64,000 nt of DNA from Paraphaeosphaeria minitans (GCA_015832175.1 WJXW01000003.1:2852001-2916000); one strand, 5' to 3'. Positions 22,739 through 36,500 are shown, counted from the first letter of the stretch. The notes: generated by a model not told the origin, from the letters alone. Program-made: numbers and translations.

Positions 22739-23095
22739 ACTTTTAAGTAGCTGCTAAATAGCTAGGAATAAAGCGATAAGACTAATAGACTTTTAAGTAG
22801 CTATTAGGTACATAGACAGACAGACTATATAGACTTTTAAGTAGTTATTAGTTGCCTAGACAGATAGATTAACAGACTTTTAAGTAGTCACTAATTACCT
22901 AGAATAAAACAACACACTAATAGACTTTTAAGTAGCTATCTAGTGCTAGTATAGACTATATTAACTTTTTAGTAGTTATTAGTTACCTAGGAACAAAATA
23001 ATAATAGACTAATAGGCTTTTAACTAGCTATTAGGTAGAAAAGGTAACAGACTAGAGGACTTTTAAGTAGCTACTAGACTCCTAGAAAGAGCGAA
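22739..23095 (+). repeat. Array of about eight degenerate ~43-52-bp units
   Basis: Each unit begins ACTTTTAAGTAGCT or a close variant, followed by a more variable tail with TAG-rich and ACAGA motifs. It lies in the untranslated leader of F between the LTR and the long frame. Confidence 0.75.
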
Positions 23096-23139
23096 TACAA
23101 TAGACCCTAAATAATTCTAGTCTAAGTAATAATTAAGTT

Positions 23140-24549
23140 AGGGAGAAAAGGGAAAGCAAGGTATTAGTAGTAGGATTCTATTAAGCAAGATTGTTATCTG
23201 CATACCTAAAGCTAAATTACTAATAGAAAACTAATAGAAAAATAAGTAGATAATAGAAGAAAAACGAAAAATAGATAAAATAGATTTAAATAGGTTTTAT
23301 AATAACCCTATTTATCTAACTACCCCTACTAAGAGCAGCACTAGTTAAATAAGCTAGGGTATTACTAGTTACCTTTTAGAAGATATAGATAAAAGAAAAT
23401 AGTTTAAGGATAGAGGACTAGGAGTAGAAAGAGGCTTTTCCTAAAAAAGAAACATAGCTTAGTTTACTCTAGGCTTAAACAATAGTAACACACTAAGCTT
23501 TAGTAGTATAGATATTACTACTTTTTTAGAGGACTATAACTTTTAAGCAGAAAGAGTAGGGTAAAGTAAGGAGCTTAAGAAATAAAAGCTACCTTACTTC
23601 TACTTAGGCACCTACTAAAGGGATATTATAAAGCTACTAGCCTATAAAAGCGCTTTAGTTAACTAAAAAAGCTTCTAGAAGAAACTTTGCTCTAAGTACT
23701 TATTAATAGACTTAGAGTACGAAGAATTAACTAGAGCCTACCTTAAGAGCTAGCTTAATAAAGTAAACTAATAGCCTATTACACTAAATAACTACTTCTA
23801 TAAGTTTAACAGCTATACCTAAGCTGCCCTTGCCTAATCACAAATTATATAGATAGAAGTAGGGACTCTTTTCTTTAGAGGTCTTAGCTAAAACGACAAG
23901 ACTATAGTTATATATAGAATGCTAATAAAGAGTCGCCTAAGAGGAGGTAATATGAACACCTATTAGGTGTAAGAAATATACGATTTCTATTCCTAGTGCA
24001 GAGACTAGGATAAGGTTATTAGGACTATATAGTAGGAAGAGAGATAGATTACTACAAATCTAGCTTATTCTAAAACTATTTTACTAGTAATCCTACTTAT
24101 CCTACTACTTAGGAAGTTCTTTAAAGTATAGAAAGAAATAAGAATAGGAGGAAATAAAGATTATAAAGAAGAAGTAGATGCGTAAGTCTAAAAGGTTATT
24201 ATAAAGGTAGGAGGACTTACCCTTACTATAGAAGGATATAAGTGATAGAAGGCTTCTATACCTACTACTCCTAGTTTTATTCTTAATAAGCTAGTTAACG
24301 ACTAATACGCTTTTAATAAGCTTATAGGGCTAACCTTTTATATAGAACGTAATAATAGGTTATTTAGGAGCTTCTATAGCCTAATTAAAAAAGGCTAATT
24401 ATTTTTTAGGTTAATAAGTAGTAAGCAGGGAGACTAGGAGGTAGAAATTAAGGCGATAAGAAGGGCTAAAGCCTACTACACTACCCTATTAGAGGTCTCC
24501 TACCTATCTAAAGAAGTTAGTATAACTAAGAAAGTAAATACTACTAAAG
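23140..24549 (+). pseudogene. F long frame, N-terminal part (Gag-like, uncertain)
   Basis: A plus-strand frame is interrupted only by TAA/TAG. From about 23560 it reads as a helical protein with stretches such as DLEYEELTRAYLK and GTLFFRGLS that look like capsid-type Gag, but I recognise no family with confidence. No zinc knuckle was found. The frame runs straight into A and continues in register at 37742, as expected if the coding sequence predates the insertion. It could be Gag or an unrelated accessory protein. Confidence 0.5.
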
Positions 24550-24960
24550 TGTTACGAACCAGATAGTAATGTGGGAGTTGGACGCTTATAAAGGTATAAT
24601 AAAGCGACGACAGGGTTACAGACGTAATAATAAGATACCAAGAGGCTTAGATTAGATTACATAATGCGCTCAGCTGCTTAGGAGCCCTAAGTAGCTAAGT
24701 AGGTCACGTAATGTGCTTAGTTACTTAGGAGCACTAAGTAGTAGAGCAGCCTTAGTATATAGGAACGTAAGGATAGGCTCTCTATACTTATGTTTAATCT
24801 GTTTATTAATCTATTATTTAGATTCTAGTAGACTAAATTGTTAACTTATTACACTTTGTAAGATACTATTATATTAATAAGACTTTCTACCTTCTATAAG
24901 TACTCCTGCCTAAGAACTAACCTTAACCCTTTAGGACTAGCTACTCTCTTAGATTTAACA
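24550..24960 (+). repeat. 5' LTR of A
   Basis: It is 411 bp, TGTTACGAACC to GATTTAACA. The U3 contains two ~46-bp units with the palindrome-like CTTAGGAGC-CTAAGTAG. The last ~210 bp are shared with D and C0. Confidence 0.9.
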
Positions 24961-24962
24961 TC

Positions 24963-26910
24963 TTAAACACCCTTAATATAAGTACTTTATAAACTTCTAC
25001 CTCTTTTATAGCTTTAGGTGCTACTAAGATTACTTTTATAAAAGATAGTAGTAAGGCGTATAAACCTAATCTCTACTTTAGTAAATAATCTTAAACTAAC
25101 GTTTAGATTCTCTAGTTGGACCTTTACTTCTTTAGCTTAGATAAACTGCTTAAAGACAAGAAAAAGGTTATCTTCGCAGTAATATACATACAAGGAGATA
25201 TAGAATTATAGATTTATCTCTACCTTAAAAGGTACCTAGAAATAGACCACAATAATAATAATAGCAATTACGTAGATAAAGACGCTAATGTAGTTAATAT
25301 TATTAAAGATTATAATAACTTTAAGAAATGCCTTAAACAACTCTTTAGGATTACTAATAAGAACTCTATTACAAAAGCAAAGATTTAGACTATAACTTAG
25401 AAATAATTAGTAGCTAAGTATATAGCTAAGTTTTACAGATACACTATACAGCTTAACTAGAACAATAAATTCTTTTAGGATATATATAAATAAGGAGTTA
25501 AATAAAAACTACGTAAGGAACTCTTACGTAGTAGTACGCAAATTACTAACCTTAAAGAACTATATAAAGAAACTATTAGAATTAATAAAGAATAGTTCTT
25601 ACTATAATAGGAGCTCTACTAAAACTCTAGGGTAATAAGCTTTAGATAACTAGTAAAAGTAGTTTATAAGAACTTTATTAGAATTGTCTAAAAGTAATAG
25701 CTAAGGAACTACTAGAGATACGAACTAATAAAAGATGTCTAGTTTAACTATATAGGTAAAGGAAAAAGAGGAAGGATAGGCCTAAAGTAGCCTCATAAAC
25801 GCGTCTCTAATAGAAGTTAATAACTAATAACTAAGACCTATAAATGGTTTATATATAGCAAAGTAGGCTATATAGCTAGGAACTATAGATTAAAGAACAA
25901 AGTCTATTAAACTAAGTTAAATGTACTAACTTTTAAGGACTAAGAACCTAATAAGGAATAGGAAGTTATTATAACGCTATTTAGTTACTAACGCGTTACA
26001 CTAGAGTAAAGTAAGCAATTAGATTTACCTAACTTATAACTATATAAAGATCTAGAAGACAACTCTAACGTATACTATAATATAGAAAATGTAGAAGAAA
26101 TACTAAGATCTCCTACTCCTTACTTATAAAGTAGGCAGAAAGAAAACAACCCTATATTACTTAAGTATAAACTAAATATTTAGAACTATATAGAACCCTC
26201 CTAGGCACTAAAAAGAATACAACCCTATAAGAACAAGAAGTTAGACTACATACTAAAGTACTACCTAGACTACTAAGATCCTACACACTAATTCTATATA
26301 TAGACGCATTGCGAAGAACTAATATACGCACAACATAAGGCAGAGAAAAAGGAAAATAAGAAATAATCTAGAAGGAAACTACGCTGTAGATAAATATAGA
26401 TAGACTACTCTATCGCAGCCTATAACAAACACCTCTAAGATAAGTAATAAGTAAAATACTTTCCTTACTTTACGCTAAAGGGTAACAAATACTGTAATAT
26501 ACTTATTAATAGAAACTATATACAACTATACTAGTACACATGTCTAAACTAAGACTATAAATACTACTATATAGCTAAATGTTTAGACAGCTTTATAAAC
26601 TACCCTACGTAAGAAGTAATAATAGAACTACTAATTTAACTAGTAAATAGGAATAGTGAAGACTATAGGAGAAAAAACAGAAGAATATCCTTATAGGAAG
26701 AAAAAAAAGATAATCTACATAAGCTATATACTTAAGAATAACAACAGAAGTAGATACTTAGAAACGCATACTAGGCACTAGAATTTAACTATAACCTATA
26801 TAAATAGATATCTTTTTTAGGCCTAAACTTAGATAAGAAAACGCCTTTATTAAATTAAATGCTATAGTAAGTATAGCATTAGTTAAGCTACTAGTATAGC
26901 TTAAAGGAAT
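24963..26910 (+). pseudogene. Decayed gag of A
   Basis: The frame is homologous to the D gag. The knuckle region is near 25842-25885, where the first Cys is now Trp and others are Tyr. The acidic linker lies at 26055-26105. The distance from the knuckle to the protease is 1079 bp against 1082 in D, so the two genes keep the same frame offset. Stops are TAA/TAG. Confidence 0.72.
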
Positions 26911-26984
26911 ATAGGCTTAAGCTCTTATAAACTTAAGAGTAGAAAGGAATCTTATATCTTATTAGACAGCAAGATAAGTAGGAC
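26850..26984 (+). pseudogene. A pol, start of protease
   Basis: This short N-terminal piece of pol, in the -1 frame to gag, is cut by B at the duplicated target TTATA and resumes at 33579. Confidence 0.7.
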
Positions 26985-26989
26985 TTATA

Positions 26990-27400
26990 TATTAAATCCA
27001 AGAGGGTAGCTAGTCCTAAAGGGTTAAGGTTGGTTCTTAGGCAGGAGTACTTATGGAAGGTGGAAGGTCTTATTAATATAATAGTATTTTACAAAGTGTA
27101 ATAAGTTAACAATTTAGTCTACTAGAATCTAAATAATAGATTAATAAATAGATTAAACATAAGTATAGAGAGCCTATCCTTGTGTTCCTATATACTAAGG
27201 CTGCTCCGCTACTTAGTGCCACTAAGTAACTAAGTACTTTACGTGACCTATTCTGCTACTTAGTGCCACTAAGCAACTAAGCACATTACGTAACTTAATC
27301 TAAGTTACTTAGCGTTTTTTTATTATATTTATAACCCTATTGTTGCTTTATTACACCTTTATAAGCGCCTAAGTCCTATATTATTATCTAGTACGTAACA
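26990..27400 (-). repeat. 3' LTR of B
   Basis: It is 411 bp in minus orientation, followed on the right by CCCCTCCCTTTCT, the complement of the polypurine tract. It carries two U3 units with ACTTAGTGCCACTAAG. Confidence 0.9.
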
Positions 27401-27437
27401 TTATCCCCTCCCTTTCTATTCTTTGTCCTAAAGAATT

Positions 27438-27960
27438 ATGCCTACTAACTATAATTCTATAAAGCGTTATTAAAGCCTTATCTCTACTATTAAAAACTAC
27501 AGAGTAGTTATAGTGTTAAAGTGCTCCTTCTATAAGTTATATTCCTGCGTTTATAAAGTCTATATTAGCTTAGGGAAGTGTAGTAAGTGTTAGAAATAAG
27601 ACTTAAAGTGTAATATAGCTATTACTAGGAATAAGTTTTTACGGTTAATTACTAAGAAGAAGAAATTAGAGGCGCAAATATTAAAGGTGTAAAAAGAATA
27701 GAACGCAGCGTTTAAAGCCCTATACATAGTGTACGTAAAAGAGGATTAGTTATTAAAACAATTAGCGTAGAATAAAAAGTGTGCTAGCAAGATTATTATA
27801 GTAGAGAGTGCTACGCTAATATAGTTAAAGTTAAAGAAGGACCTAGCCTATTCTACTTAACCTACTAGTCTAGCTAAACTTAGCACGTCTATATAGTCTA
27901 TAATAGACAACCTGCCTCTAGAGTTCTAGGATAATTCTTTAGCGTTACCGTCTTAGGTAA
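27438..27960 (+). pseudogene. Antisense accessory frame of B (Cys cluster plus helical region)
   Basis: An ATG at 27438, only 37 bp inside the 3' LTR of B, opens a plus-strand frame antisense to the element. It has few stops, all TAA/TAG. Around codons 31-70 it reads KCSFYKLYSC and later LGKCSKC followed by LKCN, a cysteine cluster of about six Cys. A basic/acidic region with KKKKLEAQILK and about 80 residues of helical character follows. The frame continues toward 27960, overlapping the end of pol on the other strand. From memory it resembles small Cys-cluster/coiled-coil proteins common in Pezizomycotina; no search was possible. The role is unknown. Confidence 0.65.
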
Positions 27961-28009
27961 GTCTGTTAATAGAATTCTTTAATCTTTTATTAATAGTTTC
28001 TTAGGTAGT

Positions 28010-31000
28010 TCTCTAGTTCCTAAGTATTTTCGCTGTGTAGGTAACTTTTCTACTTAATAAGATACGCGTTATTATACTAATTGTATTCTAGAATTCTTTT
28101 AACCTTAAATTTGTTTTTTTCCTTAGTCTGGTAGTAGAAGGTGGTTTTAACTAGTGTATTAGGGTCTACTAGTTCTAGTAGTAATACATAGAATACTAGG
28201 TGTATTTTTGCATTTGGCAGTAGTTCTAACTTATAGTTTACTAGTGATATTTGCTTAGAAATGTAAAATAGTCTAATCTTAATATAATCTAGTTTCTTGT
28301 GTTTCTTCTTCTAAGTTTAAAGGTTCTTTGTAAGTAGATATACTTTATCCCCCTTCTTTAGCTAAGGTGCTATTTTTTATTTTTAGTTTTAGTATAAAAT
28401 TAATTGCTGCTAAGTTTTCTTAAGATTCTTTTAGAGTTATTAGTGTATTTTCTTTATATTTTCTACTATATTTATAGCTTCTTTTGCTTTAATTGTCGTA
28501 GGAAATTGTTAATTAAAGAGATGTGGGTGTCTTCTATAGTTTACATAAAATAGTGTATATCCTAATGCTGCTAATACTTTATTATTATAGGCTAACTATG
28601 CTATAGGTAGTAATAAAACCTAGTTATTCTTCTAACTATTATAGTAGATACGTAGGTACGTTTCTATGGTTTGGTTCGTACGTTCTGTCTGTCTGTCTAT
28701 TTATAGATAGTAAGTTGTTAATAGCTTTTGTTTCGTTCTAAGCAGGGCTATAAGCGTTATCTAATAATTTAACGTAAAGAGCTTGTCTCTGTTGCTAATA
28801 ATTGTTTTTAGGATTCTGTGGTGTCTAATTAGTTAGTCTAGGATAAAAAAAGCGAGTTCCTTTGCTATTATTCTTTTAAGACATAGAATAAGCTTAACAT
28901 ACTTAGTTAGTTAGTAGACTACTACTAGTATACTATTGTATTTAATTCCTGTTATTAGATCCTTAGAGTTTAGAATTCCTATAATAAAATCTATAGTAAT
29001 ATCTTCCTATAGTGCTGTTAGTATTCTAATTGCTTACATTTCTCTATATTTAAAATATATACTGTATTTATTTCTCTAGCATTCTGTATATTTGCAGATG
29101 TAAGTTATTATAGCTTCCTTAATTATTTTAAAGGTGTAATTCCTTTAGATAAGTTTTATTATCTTTATAATGCCTAGGTGTCCGTACATAGGGTTATCGT
29201 AGTATTATTAGATAATCTTAGTCTGTAGATGTTCCAGAACTTCTTAGTTAATTATTAAAAGTTAATTTAGTTCTACTATTAGTTCTAGAGATCTATCTTT
29301 GGCTTTGCAAAGGATTATAGAGAAGGTTTTTACTTTTTCTTCTACTAGATTACTTTGTTGGCTAAGAGCGTCTACTCTACTATTTTCTTTTCTAGCTATA
29401 TAGATAATTTTAAACTTATACTACCTAGTGGTCTATAACTATCTTTATTATTATAGCGTAAGTTCTTTTATTATTATAAACCTAAGAAGGTTTTTATAAT
29501 CTATATAGATTTCTAGCGTTAAGTAGCTAAGCGCGTAAATCCTCTAGTGCTTTAAGGCTTTAATAATAGCGTAGAGTTCTTTATTATGTATATTATATTG
29601 TGTTTTAGCGTTATTAAATTTACATAAGTAATAGGTAATTAGGTGCTATTTACTATTACGTTCTTATTTAGCGTAGGCGCCTAGCGTAAGATCGCTAGCG
29701 TCTATTTTAAAGCGTAGTAGTTTATTGCTTCTAAAATAAACAAGAACAGGTTCTATAATATATACTGTCTTAAGGAGTTAGAATAACATTCTGTACTTAT
29801 CTATCTATTTAAAGGGTACGTTCTTCTTTATAAGATTTATTAAGGGTATCGTGACTTTTGCGTAATCTTAGATAAATTATTAATTAAATCCACAGAATTC
29901 TAAGAATTCTTAGATATTCTTAGCTGTCTTTAATATTAGCTAGTTCTTAATATATTTAACTTTACTTAGTGCTATCTTAATTCCTTCTATAGTAATAATA
30001 TGTTCTAGGAATTTAAATTATTTAACGTTAAACTTACATTTCTTAAGTTTAATACAAAGGCATGCTTTGTTTAGTGCTTCTAGTACTATCTATATATGCT
30101 TAGTGTGGTCTGATTCGCTTTTAGAAAAGACGAGGATATTGTCTATATATGCGATAACAAATATGTCTAGATGTTTATAGAGTATATTATTAACAAGTGC
30201 TATAAAAGCTGCTAGTGCATTTGTAAGTCTAAATAGCATAACTTTATATTTAAATAGTCTATAGCGTGATTAAAACGCTATTTTCTATTCTTTATCTTTC
30301 TTAATTTATTTAAGGTAGTAACCGTCTCTTAGATCTATTATTATAAATATCTTAGCTTAAGATAGTTAATCTTGTAACTCTGCAATATTTAGTAGTAGAT
30401 ATTAGTTCTTTATTGTTATATTGTTAAGTTATTAGTAGTTAACGTATAGTTTGTCTAATCCATCCTTTTTCTTAATAAATATAAAAGGGCTTACTGCTAG
30501 TAACTTTAATAGTTATATATATTCTTTCTTAAAGTTTATCTTAATAAAATTACGTTCTTTAAGGAGTTCTTCTCTTATCTTGCTATATAGTAGTCTAAAG
30601 GGTGGCGTCTTCCCTTCTTCTAGGTCTATTATAAGATCCTAGGGTTAATGTTCTAGTAGGTTTGTTTTTCCTTTTTTTTCTGTAAACATATATGTCTATT
30701 TCCTGTACTCTTTTAGTAAGGTAAGGAGTGTGCTATTGTCCTCCTTCTTACACTTCTTAACCTAGTAGTTTCTACTAGCGTCTACTAAGGTGTGCTTCTA
30801 TTTTTTAACTATCTGTTATAGTATTATATTATTAATAACTCCCTTATCTACTATTATTTTTAGTTAATACGTAGGCTTTACTTATAATATATAATTGTAG
30901 TATTTAAATAATATTTTCTTTATACCCTAGTTAATCTGTAGGTTGTGTATTATTAACTAAGGTAATCCTAAGACTAACTTATACTTAGATCCTAGTAAGA

Positions 31001-31280
31001 CATTTAAGGTAAGTTCCTCTCTATGTCTTTAGACTATTATTATGGTAGTAACCTTTTAGTATATTTAAGGTGTCTTAGGCATTAGGGATCTGTTTACAAT
31101 ATAGACAATATAGGGTACTTTTTTCTCTAATATTATAAGTCCTACTTATCTTACTATTTAATAAGATATAAAGTTCCTTTCTACTCTTAACTCTATAAGA
31201 GCTTAAGCCTACATTTCTTTAAGCTGTACTAGTAGCTTAATTAATACTATGCTTACTATAGCATTTAATTTAATAAAGGC
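28010..31280 (-). pseudogene. Decayed pol of B
   Basis: The full set on the minus strand: protease near 31190, RT with IAYIDNILVFS near 30130-30165 (catalytic Asp changed to Asn), RNase H near 29690-29720, integrase zinc region near 29170, core at 28600-29000, and chromodomain near 28020-28100. It is continuous and of normal length, but with many TAA/TAG stops. Confidence 0.82.
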
Positions 31281-33160
31281 GTTTTCTTATTTAAGTCTAG
31301 GCCTAAAAAAGACATCTATTTATGTAGGTTGTAGTTAAGTTCTAGTGCCTAGTATACGTTTCTAAGCATCTGCTTCTATTATTATTCTTAAGTATATAGC
31401 TTATATAGATTGTCTTCTTCTTCTTTCTATAAGGATATTCTTCTATTTTTCCTCCTACAGTCTTCACTATTCCTATATACTAGTTAAATTAGTAGTTCTA
31501 TTATTACTTCTTACATAGGGCAGTTTATAAAGCTATCTAAGTGTTTAGCTATATAGTAGTATTTGTAGTTTTAGTTTAGACACGTGTACTAGTATAGTTA
31601 TATATAGTCTCTATTAATAAGCATATTATAGCATTTGTTACCCTTTAGTGTAAGGTAAAGAAAGTATTTTACTTATTATTTATTCTAAAGGTGTTTATCG
31701 CAAGCTGCGATGGGGTAGTCTATCTATATTTATCTATAGCGCAGTTTCCTTCTAGGTTATTTCTTATTCTCCTCTTTCTCCACCTTATATTATGCATATA
31801 TTAGTTCTTCACAATGCATCCGCATACAGAATTAGTGTGTAGGATTTTAGTAGTCTAGGTAGTACTTTAGTATATAGTCTAACTTCTTATTTTTATAGGG
31901 TTGCATTTCTTTTAGTGCCTAGTAGGGTTCTATATAGTCCTAAATATTTAGTTTATACTTAGGTAATATAGGGTTGTCTTCTTCCCGCCTACTTTGTGGG
32001 TAAAGAGTAGGAGATTTTAGTATTTCTTCTATATCTTCTATGTTATAGTATATGTTAGAGTTGTCTTCTAAATCTTTATATAGTTATAAGTTAGGTAAAT
32101 GTAATCGCTTATTTTGCTTTAGTGTAACGCGTTAGTAACTAAATAGCGTTATAATAACTTCCTATTCCTTATTAGGCTCTTAGTCCTTAATAGTTAGTAT
32201 ATTTAACTTAGTTTAATAGACTTTGTTCTTTAATCTACAGTTTCTGGCTATATAGCCTAGTTTACTATATATAAAGCATTTATAGGTCTTAGTTATTAGT
32301 TATTAACTTCTATCTAAGACGCGTTTATTAGGCTACTTAGGGCCTATCCTTCCTCTTTTTCCTTTACTTATATAGTTAAACTAGACATCTTCTATTAGTT
32401 CGTATCTCTAGTAGTTCCTTAGCTGTTACTTTTAGACAATTCTAATAGGGTTCTTATAAACTATTTTTGCTGGTTGTCTAAAACTTATCACTCTAGGGTT
32501 TTAGTAGAGCTCCTATTGTAGTAAAAACTATTCTCTATTAATCCTAATAATTTCTTTATATAGTTCTTTAAGGTTAGCAATTTGCGCACTACTACGTAAG
32601 AGTTTCTTACATAGTTTCTATTTAAGTCCTTATTTATATATATCCTAAAGAGATTTATTATCCTAGTTAAGCTGTATAGCGTATCTATAAATCTTAGCTA
32701 TATACTTAGCTGCTAATTATTTCTAAGTTATAGTCTAAATCTTTACTTTTACAATAGAGTCCTTATTAGTAATCCTAAAAAGTTGTTTAAGGTATTTTTT
32801 AAAGTTGTTATAATTCTTAATAATGTTAACTGTATTAGCGTGTTTATTTACGTAATTGTTATTGTTATTATTGTGGTCTATTCCTAGGTACTTTTTAAGG
32901 TAGGGATAGATCTATAATCCTATATCTTCTTATATATATATTACTGCGAAAATAACCTTCTTCTTATCTTTAAAGGATTCATCTAAGTTAAAGAAGTAGA
33001 GGTCTAACTAAAGAATCTAGACATTAGTATAAAATTATTTGCTAAAGTAGAGATTAGGTTTATACGCCTTACTACTATCCTTTATAAGAGTAATCTTAGC
33101 GGCACCTAAAGCTGTAGAAGAGGTAGGAGTTTATAAAGTACTTATGTTAAGGGTGTTTAA
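31240..33160 (-). pseudogene. Decayed gag of B
   Basis: This is the minus-strand homologue of the D gag with the knuckle near 32215-32260, the acidic linker near 32010-32070 and the capsid-like region at 32350-33000. Length is as in D and A. All observed interruptions are TAA/TAG. Confidence 0.72.
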
Positions 33161-33162
33161 GA

Positions 33163-33573
33163 TATTAAATCCAAGAGGGTAGCTAGTCCTAAAGAGTTAA
33201 GGTTAGTTCTTAGGCAGGAGTACTTACAGAAGGTAAAAGGTCTTGTTAATATAATAGTATCTTACAAAGTATAACAAGTTAACAATTTAGTCTACTAGAA
33301 TCCAAACAATAGATTAATAAATAGATTAAACACAAGTATAGAGAGCCCATCCTTACGTTCCTATATACTAAGGCTACTCCGCTGCTTAGTGCCACTAAGT
33401 AACTAAGCACCTTACGTAACCTATTCTACTACTTAGTGCTACTAAGCAACTAAGCACATCACGTAACCTAATCTAAGTTACTTAGCGTCTTTTTATTACG
33501 TTTATAACCCTATCGTCGCTTTATCACACCTTTATAAGCGCCCAAGTCCCACGTTGTTATCTAGTACGTAACA
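33163..33573 (-). repeat. 5' LTR of B
   Basis: It is 411 bp, TATTAAATCC (decayed TGTTAAATCC) to TACGTAACA, near-identical to 26990-27400. Confidence 0.9.
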
Positions 33574-33578
33574 TTATA

Positions 33579-36500
33579 ATATTAGAAAAAAAAGTACCCT
33601 ATATTGTCTATATCGCGAATAGATCCCTAATGCCTAAGACACCTTAGATATACTAGAAGGTTACTACTATAATAATAGTCTAAGGATATAGAGAGGAACT
33701 TGCTTTAAATATCTTACTAGAATCTAAGTATAAGTTAGTTTTAGGATTACCTTAGTTAATAATACACAACCTATAGATTAACTAAGGTACGAAGAAAATA
33801 TTATTTAAACGCTATAATTATATATTATAAGCAAAGCCTATATATTAACTAAAAATAATAGTAGATAAGGAAGTTATTAATAATATAATACTATAACAAA
33901 TAGTTAAAAAATAGAAGCACACCTTAGTAGACGCTAGTAGAAACTACTAGGTTAAAAAGTGTAAGAAAGAGGATAATAGTACACTCTTTACCTTACTAAG
34001 AGAGTACAGGAACTAGATAAACATGTTTATAAAGAAGGAAGGAAAAGTAAACCTACTAGAATATTAACCCTAGGATCTTACAATAGACCTAGAAAAAGGG
34101 AAGACGCCACTCTTTAGACTACTATATAGTAAGATAGGAGAAGAACTCCTTAAAGAACGTAATTTTATTAAGATAAATCTTAAGAAAGAATATATATAAC
34201 TATTAAAATTACTAGTAGTAAGTCCTTTTATATTTATTAAGAAAAAGGATAGATTAAATAGACTATGTGTTAACTACTAATAACTTAACAACATAATAAT
34301 AAAGAACTAATATCTACTACTAAATATTGCAGAGCTACGAGATTAACTATCTTAAACTAAGATATTTATAATAATAGATCTAAGAGACGGTTACCACCTT
34401 ATATAAACTAAGAAAGGTGAAGAATAGAAAACAGCGTTTTAATTACGCTATAGACTATTTAAATATAAGGTTATGCCTTTTAGACTTACAAATGCACTAG
34501 TAGCTTTTATAGCACTTATTAATAATATACTCTGTAAACATCTAGACATATTTATTATTATGTATATAGATAATATCCTCGTCTTTTCTAAAAACGAATT
34601 AGAGCATACTAAACATATATAGATAGTACTAGAAGCACTAGATAAAGCATACCTTTATATTAAACTTAAGAAATGTAAGTTTAACGTTAAATAACTTAAA
34701 TTCCTAGGATATATTATTACTATAGAAGGAATTAAGATGGCACTAAGTAAAGTTAAATATATTAGGAACTAGCTAATACTAAAGACAGCCAAGAATATCT
34801 AAGAATTCTTAGAACTTTGTGGATTTAACTAACAATTTATCCAAGATTACGTAAAGGTCACAATACCTTTAATAAATCTTATAAAGAAGGATGTACCCTT
34901 TAAATAGATAAATAAGTGCAGAATGTTATTCTAACTCCTTAAGATAGTATGTATTATAGAACCTATCTTTATTTATTTTAGAAGCGATAAACTACTACAC
35001 TTTAAAATAGACGCTAGTAATCTTACGCTAGGCGCCTACGCTAAATAAGAACGTAATAGTAAATCGCACCTAATTACCTATTACTTATACAAATTTAATA
35101 ACGCTAAAACACGATATAACGTATATAATAAAGAACTCTACGCTATTATTAAAGCCTTAAAGCACTAGAGGATTTACGCACTTAGTTACTTAACGCTAGA
35201 AATCTATATAGATTATAAGAACCTTCTAAGGTTTATAACAACAAAAGAACTTATGCTATAATAATAAAAATAGTTATAGACTACTAGGCAGTATAAGTTT
35301 AAAACTATCTATATAGCTAGGAAAGAAAATAGTAGAGCAGACGCTCTTAGCTAATAAAGTAATCTAGTAGGAGAAAAGGTAAAAACCTTCTCTATAATCC
35401 TTCGCAAAGCTAAAGATAGATCTCTAGTACTAATAGTAGAACTAAATTAACTTTTAGTAATTAACTAAGAAGTTCTAGAATATTTATAGACTAAGATTAT
35501 CTAACAATACTATAATAACCCTATGTACGGACACCTAGGTATCGCGAAAATAATAGAACTTATTTAAAGGAATTACACCTTTAAAGGAATTAAAGAAGCT
35601 GTAATAACTTACATCTATAAATATGTAGAATACTAGAGAGATAAACATAGTATACATTTTAAGTATAGAGAGATGTAAGCGATTAGAATACTAATAGCAC
35701 TATAGGAAGATATTACTATAGATTTTATTACAGGAATTCTAAACTCTAAGGATCTAACAACAGGAATTAAATATAATAGTATACTAGTAATAGTCTACTA
35801 ACTAACTAAGTATATTAAGCTTATTCTATGCCTTAAAAGAATAATAGCAAAAGAACTTACCTTTCTTATCTTAGACTAACTAATTAGACACTACAGAATC
35901 CTAAAAACAATAATTAGTAATAGAGACAAGCTCTTCACGTTAAATTATTAGATAACGCTTATAGCACTACTTAGAAGGAAATAAAAGCTATTAATAGCTT
36001 ACAATCTATAAATAGATAGATAGACAGAATGTATAAACTAAACTATAGAAACGTACCTACGCATCTACTGTAACAGTTAGAAAAATAACTAGGTTTTATT
36101 ACTACCTATAGCACAATTAGCCTATAATAACAAAGTATTAGTAGTATTTAGACATACACTATTTTATATAAACTATAGAAGACACCTACATCTTTTTAAT
36201 TAACAATTTCCTACAATAATTAGAGTAAAAGAAGCTATAGATATAGTAGAAAATATAAAAGAAAATATACTAATAACTCTAAGAGAATCTTAAGAAAGCT
36301 TAGCAGCAATTAATTTTATACTAAAATTAAAAACAAAAATAGCACCTTAGGTAAAGAAGGGGGATAAAGTATATCTACTTACAAAGAACCTTTAAACTTA
36401 GAAGAAAAAACACAAGAACCTAGATTATATTAAGGTTAGACTATTTTATATTTCTAAGTAAATATTACTAGTAAACTATAAGTTAGAACTACCGCTAGAT

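Larger units (their letters stand above)
26990..33573 (-). mobile_element. Ty3/gypsy element B (complete, minus strand)
   Basis: B is 6584 bp, inserted in the protease region of A. LTRs are 26990-27400 and 33163-33573 (411 bp each). TTATA stands on both sides (26985-26989, 33574-33578), and removal restores the A sequence as seen in D near 12974. It belongs to the same subfamily as A, C, H and I. Confidence 0.93.

Noticed and set aside
22739..23095. CRISPR-like array
   Set aside because: The units are imperfect, of uneven length, lie in a fungal retrotransposon leader, and have no cas genes nearby.
30451..30642. Plus-strand open frame of 63 codons
   Set aside because: It is antisense to the N-terminal part of RT in B. 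The equivalent positions of A, D and I are closed.
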